The notes under the pieces are model-generated. The model was not told where the DNA came from. It did not search any database and saw only the letters and a list, made by a program, of their open reading frames with translations. Shown here piece by piece: positions 6,508 to 9,548 of a stretch of DNA of 9,548 nt. Within the stretch, counting starts at the first letter, position 1, and every line of letters starts with the position of its first letter. This DNA is from JBHYGK01 sp051859045 (GTDB taxonomy: Bacteria > Pseudomonadota > Gammaproteobacteria > Xanthomonadales > Xanthomonadaceae), in NCBI GenBank assembly GCA_051859045.1, contig JBHYGK010000046.1, positions 1-9,548 on the forward strand. Direction: 5' to 3'. A program made the translations under genes and the position numbers.

Positions 6508-7167
6508 ATGCGCATGCCCTCCAAGCCCTCCCTGCTGGCCATCGCCCTGCTCGCCACGCTCGGCGCGGCCACGGCTTCCGCCCAGTCGCTCCCGTCGCAG
6601 AGCAAGGTCAACGGCGCCATCTCGGTCGCCGAAGGCGAGGCCTTCGACGAGGTCGAGACCGTCAACGGCGCCATCCGGATCGCCCGCGGCGGCTCTGCCA
6701 ACGAAGCCTCCACCGTCAACGGCGCGATCCGGGTCGAGGACGAAGGCCGCCTGGGCGAGGCCTCGACGGTCAACGGCGCGATCACGCTGGGCACCGGCGT
6801 CGTCGTCGACCGCGGCCTCGAGACCGTCAACGGCGGCATCAACATCGGCACCGGCGGCCGCGTCGGCGGCGACGTCGAGACGGTCAACGGCGGGATCGTC
6901 CTCGCGGAGGCGACCATCGGCGGCGGCCTGGCCACCGTCAACGGCGACATCAGCGTCGGCGCCGGCAGCCGCGTCAGCGGCGGGATCACCGTCGAGCGTC
7001 CGTCGGGCTGGAGCTGGGGCCGCAGCCGGCCGCCGCGCGTCACCCTCGCCGCGGGGAGCACCGTCGAGGGCGAGATCCGGTTCGAGCGCGAGGTGGAGTT
7101 CTGCAAGGAGGACGGCGCCGTGGCGCCGACCCCGACCGGCACCGCACCGGCCGCCTGCACCCGCTGA
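6508..7167 (+). CDS. Secreted VNG-repeat protein, predicted small beta-solenoid, function unknown
   Basis: The 219-residue product has a signal peptide (about 1-25, ending ATASA before Q26) and no later membrane span. The body is a run of repeats, each starting VNG followed by A/G/D, I and a short beta-prone stretch. The repeats begin at residues 34, 52, 70, 88, 107, 126 and 144, a spacing of 18 or 19. Weaker echoes are VSGGI at 156 and VEGEI at 186. The period and the alternating hydrophobic pattern suggest a right-handed beta-solenoid, like bactofilins or the DUF4097 type of beta-repeat protein. Which of these it belongs to, if either, cannot be settled by eye. The segment between echoes (164-180) is Trp/Arg/Pro-rich. 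The C-terminal tail has the only two cysteines, C199 and C217, possibly a disulfide that caps the repeat stack in the periplasm. It is transcribed divergently from gpmI and followed by a strong hairpin, so it is probably monocistronic. I do not recognise a function. Confidence 0.8.
   Translation: MRMPSKPSLLAIALLATLGAATASAQSLPSQSKVNGAISVAEGEAFDEVETVNGAIRIARGGSANEASTVNGAIRVEDEGRLGEASTVNGAITLGTGVVVDRGLETVNGGINIGTGGRVGGDVETVNGGIVLAEATIGGGLATVNGDISVGAGSRVSGGITVERPSGWSWGRSRPPRVTLAAGSTVEGEIRFEREVEFCKEDGAVAPTPTGTAPAACTR
6607..6951 (+). repeat. Seven in-phase 54/57-bp coding repeats (VNG motif)
   Basis: The ten-base core GTCAACGGCG occurs without change at 6607, 6661, 6715, 6769, 6826, 6883 and 6937, at intervals of 54, 54, 54, 57, 57 and 54 bp. 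The first two copies share GTCAACGGCGCCATC, and the third and fourth share GTCAACGGCGCGATC. Between cores the sequence diverges strongly. The repeat encodes the turn of a predicted protein solenoid and is not a mobile or CRISPR repeat. Confidence 0.85.
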
Positions 7168-7173
7168 GCGATC

Positions 7174-7203
7174 CGCCCCGGCCGGGATGACCCGGCCGGG
7201 GCG
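7174..7203. terminator. 13-bp perfect hairpin after the VNG-repeat gene
   Basis: The arms 7174-7186 (CGCCCCGGCCGGG) and 7191-7203 (CCCGGCCGGGGCG) pair perfectly around the loop ATGA, 6 bp after the stop codon. No T-tract follows, so it is a U-poor terminator candidate or 3' stabiliser. It separates the VNG gene from the M28 peptidase gene. Confidence 0.6.
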
Positions 7204-7206
7204 CGC

Positions 7207-7212
7207 TACCAT
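7207..7212 (+). promoter_or_regulatory. Candidate -10 element of the M28 peptidase gene
   Basis: TACCAT in the context GCTACCATCGGG matches four of six -10 positions and resembles the minus-strand GCTACACT ahead of gpmI. The start point would be near 7219, about 24 nt before the ATG at 7243. The expected -35 would fall inside the preceding hairpin and shows no consensus. GGGAG at 7228-7232 is the likely ribosome binding site, 10 nt before the ATG. Confidence 0.35.
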
Positions 7213-7242
7213 CGGGCTTTCCTCGATGGGAGCGTCAGCACC

Positions 7243-8973
7243 ATGCGTCAGTCCCTGTTCCTGTGCGCCGGCCTCGCGGCCGGCGTCGCCCTCGTCGGCT
7301 GCGGCGCCGACACCCCGCCCGAGGCCCCGGCGGCCGCGCCCCCGGAGGCCAGCGTCACCGCGGCCCCCGGCGCTCCGCCGCCGATCGGCGGGCACGGCTT
7401 CGGTCCCGAGATCTCGGCCGAGGACTTCGCCGCCCACGTCTCCGTGCTGGCCTCCGACGCGTTCCTCGGCCGCGCCCCCGGCAGCGACGGCGAGCGCCTG
7501 ACGATCGAGTACCTCGAGGGCGAGTTCCGCCGCCTCGGCCTCGAGCCGGGCATCGACGGCAGCTACCTGCAGCAGGTCTCGATGGTCGAGACGACCGCCG
7601 ACCCGTCGACCACGCTCAGCCTGGCGGTGGGCGGCGAGATCCGCACCCTGCCCTTCGGCACCGACATGGTCATCGGCACCCGGACTGGCGAGGCCGAGGT
7701 GGCGCTGGCCGACAGTCCGCTGGTCTTCGTGGGCTACGGCGTGCATGCGCCGGAAGCGGGCTGGAACGACTACGAGGGCGTGGACGTCCGCGGCAAGACC
7801 GTCGTGATCCTCGTCAACGACCCGGGCTTCCATGCCGGCGACGAGACGCTGTTCGAGGGCCGCCGCATGACCTACTACGGCCGCTGGACCTACAAGTTCG
7901 AGGAGGCCGCCCGGCAGGGCGCCGCGGCGGCGCTGATCGTCCATGACACCGAAGGCGCGGGCTACGGCTGGGAGGTGGTGCAGAACAGCTGGTCCGGGCC
8001 GCAGTTCGACCTGCCGGCCGCCGGCGACCCCGAGCCGCGGCTCCCGATGCAGGGTTGGCTGTCGGGCGAGCAGGCCACGTCGCTGTTCGCCGCCGCGGGC
8101 CAGGACTTCATGGCGCTGCGGGCGGCCGCCAACCAGGCGGGCTTCCGGGCCGTCGAGCTGCCGGTGACGGCGTCGGCGCAGCTGCGCAGCACGGTCACCG
8201 CGAAGACCTCGGCGAACGTCGTGGCGCGGCTGCCCGGCGCGACCGCACCGGACGAGGCGGTGCTGTACATGGCGCACTGGGACCACCTGGGCGCACACGA
8301 GGGCCCCGCGGGCGAGGACCACATCTACAACGGCGCGATCGACAACGCGACCGGCGTCGCGGGCGTGCTCGAGATCGCCGAGCGCTTCGTCACCGCCGGG
8401 ACGCCGCCGGATCGCTCGATCTACTTCGCGATGGTCACGCTCGAGGAGTCCGGCCTGCTGGGCTCGAAGTACCTGATGCAGCACCCGCCGGTGCCTCTGG
8501 CCGACATCGCGGGCGTGATCAACCTCGATGCGATGCCGGTGGTCGGCCCCACGCGCGACCTCGTGGTGATCGGCATGGGCAGCTCGGAGCTCGAGGACAT
8601 CCTTGCGCCGATCGCGGCGCTGCAGGGCCGCACGCTGGAATCGGAGAGCGCGCCGGAGAAGGGCTTCTACTTCCGCTCCGACCACTTCAACTTCGCGAAG
8701 GCCGGCGTGCCGGCCCTGTACGCGAAGGGTGGCGACGACCACATCGAGCTCGGCGAGGCTTACGGGCAGCAGGTCGCCGCGGATTACACCGGGGTCCGCT
8801 ACCACAAGCCTGCCGACCACTGGGATCCCGAGTGGGACCTGCGCGGGGTGGTGCAGGACCTCGAGGCGCTGCATGGCGTCGGCCGCGACCTGTCGGCCGC
8901 CGGGCGCTGGCCTAACTGGTACGAGGGCCACCCGTTCAAGGCGGCCCGGGACGCGTCGCGCGCCGCGCAGTGA
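7243..8973 (+). CDS. M28-family zinc metallopeptidase, predicted lipoprotein
   Basis: The 576-residue product is a probable co-catalytic two-zinc exopeptidase (aminopeptidase or carboxypeptidase type) anchored in the envelope. The N-terminus is a lipoprotein signal with lipobox LVGC (C20). Residue +2 is Gly and not Asp, so outer-membrane sorting is expected. A Pro/Ala linker covers about 21-50. A PA-like insert lies at about 155-250 (FVGYGVHAPEAGWNDYEGVDVRGK and FEEAARQGAAAALIVH). The catalytic core spans about 320-545. By family alignment the metal and active-site residues are H345 (MAHWDH), bridging D367 (IDNATG), catalytic E401 and ligand E402 (LEESG), D429 (NLDA) and H481 (SDHFNF). All are present, so it should be active. 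The tail ends WYEGHPFKAARD. Substrate is not predictable. Upstream and downstream hairpins suggest its own transcript. Confidence 0.9.
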   Translation: MRQSLFLCAGLAAGVALVGCGADTPPEAPAAAPPEASVTAAPGAPPPIGGHGFGPEISAEDFAAHVSVLASDAFLGRAPGSDGERLTIEYLEGEFRRLGLEPGIDGSYLQQVSMVETTADPSTTLSLAVGGEIRTLPFGTDMVIGTRTGEAEVALADSPLVFVGYGVHAPEAGWNDYEGVDVRGKTVVILVNDPGFHAGDETLFEGRRMTYYGRWTYKFEEAARQGAAAALIVHDTEGAGYGWEVVQNSWSGPQFDLPAAGDPEPRLPMQGWLSGEQATSLFAAAGQDFMALRAAANQAGFRAVELPVTASAQLRSTVTAKTSANVVARLPGATAPDEAVLYMAHWDHLGAHEGPAGEDHIYNGAIDNATGVAGVLEIAERFVTAGTPPDRSIYFAMVTLEESGLLGSKYLMQHPPVPLADIAGVINLDAMPVVGPTRDLVVIGMGSSELEDILAPIAALQGRTLESESAPEKGFYFRSDHFNFAKAGVPALYAKGGDDHIELGEAYGQQVAADYTGVRYHKPADHWDPEWDLRGVVQDLEALHGVGRDLSAAGRWPNWYEGHPFKAARDASRAAQ

Positions 8974-8979
8974 GACCGT

Positions 8980-9006
8980 GCCGGGGCGGCCCTTGGCCGC
9001 TCCGGC
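8980..9006 (+). terminator. 12-bp hairpin after the M28 peptidase gene
   Basis: The arms 8980-8991 and 8995-9006 pair over 12 bp with one G-U pair (8985 with 9001) and a 3-nt loop CTT, starting 7 nt after the stop codon. No T-tract follows. The G-U pair makes it a better hairpin on the + strand RNA, where an A-C mismatch would break it on the other strand. That fits a terminator for the M28 gene. Confidence 0.5.
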
Positions 9007-9034
9007 GCGATGCCGAACCAGCCCACCTGCTTCC

Positions 9035-9060
9035 GCGGCGCCAGCAGGCGCCGCCGCCTG
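9035..9060 (+). other. Two alternative hairpins in the leader of the MAPEG gene
   Basis: Stem A pairs 9035-9042 with 9047-9054 (GCGGCGCC/GGCGCCGC, loop AGCA). Stem B pairs 9045-9050 with 9055-9060 (CAGGCG/CGCCTG, loop CCGC). They share bases and cannot form together. Stem B ends at the ribosome binding site that starts at 9060. The structure is seen directly. A regulatory role is speculative. Confidence 0.25.
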
Positions 9061-9066
9061 AAAGGA
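9060..9066 (+). promoter_or_regulatory. Ribosome binding site of the MAPEG gene
   Basis: GAAAGGA lies 10 nt before the ATG at 9077 and supports that start. Confidence 0.6.
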
Positions 9067-9076
9067 CCCGAACGCC

Positions 9077-9463
9077 ATGTCGATCGCCATCACCAGCCTG
9101 ATCATCGGCGCCGTCCTGCCCTACGTGTGGGTCGGCGTCGCCAAGGCCAGCGCCCGCGGATATGACAACCGTGATCCGCGCGGTTGGATCGCCCGCCAGG
9201 GCGGCGTCACGCTGCGCGCGAATGCGGCGCAGCTCAACGCCTTCGAGGCGTACCCGCCGTTTGCGGTGGCCATGCTGCTTGGCCTGTGGGCGAACGCGGA
9301 CATCGATCGCCTCGGCTGGCTCGGTCTCGCGTTCATCGCCGCGCGCATCGCGCATGGCGTGTTCTACGTGATGAACCTCGCGGCCCTGCGGAGCCTCGCC
9401 TGGTTCGGCGGGGTGATCGTCGTCGGTCTGCTGTTCCATGCGGCGTGGAAAGCCATGCCTTGA
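9077..9463 (+). CDS. MAPEG-family membrane protein
   Basis: The 128-residue protein has about four membrane helices, at roughly 4-23, 59-75, 79-99 and 104-123. MAPEG proteins include microsomal glutathione S-transferases and eicosanoid enzymes. Bacterial members are mostly uncharacterised. The family pattern is visible as RANAAQLNAFEAYPPF (residues 48-62, with N54 and E57), just before the second helix, and as ARIAHGVFY (R90, H93, Y97) in the third. The length is typical for bacterial members. It has its own leader after the M28 hairpin and is closed by an intrinsic terminator, so it is probably monocistronic. A glutathione-linked or detoxification role would be inference from distant relatives only. 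Confidence 0.85.
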   Translation: MSIAITSLIIGAVLPYVWVGVAKASARGYDNRDPRGWIARQGGVTLRANAAQLNAFEAYPPFAVAMLLGLWANADIDRLGWLGLAFIAARIAHGVFYVMNLAALRSLAWFGGVIVVGLLFHAAWKAMP

Positions 9464-9511
9464 TGCCGGTGCGTCGCGCGTCGCCGCGGCGACCCCCGAT
9501 GCTGGACATGG

Positions 9512-9539
9512 AAACGGCGCCCCTGGGGGCGCCGTTTTT
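9512..9539 (+). terminator. Rho-independent terminator of the MAPEG gene
   Basis: AAACGGCGCCC (9512-9522) pairs with GGGCGCCGTTT (9527-9537) over 11 bp around a 4-nt loop, and the 3' arm runs into TTTTT (9535-9539). This is the only hairpin in the window with a true T-tract. The bases between the stop codon and this stem contain a 14-bp palindrome (9480-9493) but no gene. Confidence 0.92.
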
Positions 9540-9548
9540 GTGTCGGTA

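Noticed and set aside
6607..6951. Direct repeats as a CRISPR-like array
   Set aside because: The repeats are in frame inside a coding gene, the core is only 10-15 bp, and the between-core sequence encodes similar beta-strand residues.
6418..9105. An 895-codon open frame on the minus strand across the VNG, M28 and leader regions
   Set aside because: It is antisense to two genes with clear families. Its translation is Arg/Ala/Asp/Val-rich without domains, as expected for shadow frames at this GC content.
9480..9493. 14-bp palindrome GTCGCCGCGGCGAC between the MAPEG stop and the terminator
   Set aside because: It has no loop, no T-tract and no partner site. Such palindromes are common at this GC content.

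Overview
This is a very GC-rich chromosomal segment with long open shadow frames on the antisense strands. Gene content and order (gspA-gspB next to a rhomboid gene, converging on a gpmI-envC-ctpA cluster) fit a gammaproteobacterium of the Xanthomonadales/Lysobacterales, such as a Lysobacter- or Luteimonas-like genome. That placement is inferred from protein style and gene order, not from a marker gene. I see no tRNA, rRNA, CRISPR array, insertion sequence, integrase or phage gene. The window reads as stable core genome.

Left block (1-2169, + strand): the 3' end of gspA (ExeA-type ATPase of type II secretion, cut by the window edge), then gspB, then a rhomboid intramembrane serine protease, all closely spaced and probably co-transcribed. 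GspA and GspB together help insert the outer-membrane secretin through the cell wall. The rhomboid may only share the transcript, or may act on envelope proteins.

Middle block (2182-6372, - strand): gpmI (phosphoglycerate mutase), envC (amidase activator with a zinc-less LytM domain) and ctpA (S41 PDZ protease). gpmI and envC are 5 bp apart. ctpA follows after 88 bp that contain a likely promoter of its own. EnvC and CtpA both act in periplasmic peptidoglycan turnover. The left and middle blocks converge on a perfect 30-bp palindrome (2161-2190) that contains both stop codons and probably ends transcription from both sides.

Right block (6508-9548, + strand): a divergent 135-bp spacer separates the gpmI start from three + strand genes. 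These are a secreted protein with seven 18-19-residue VNG repeats (a probable small beta-solenoid of unknown function), a lipoprotein M28 metallopeptidase with a PA-like insert, and a small MAPEG-family membrane protein. Strong hairpins separate these genes, so they are probably separate units. A classic intrinsic terminator with a T-tract closes the window.

I found no clear new multi-gene system. The items most worth a second look are the VNG-repeat protein, the palindrome shared by two stop codons, and the rhomboid gene linked to gspAB.
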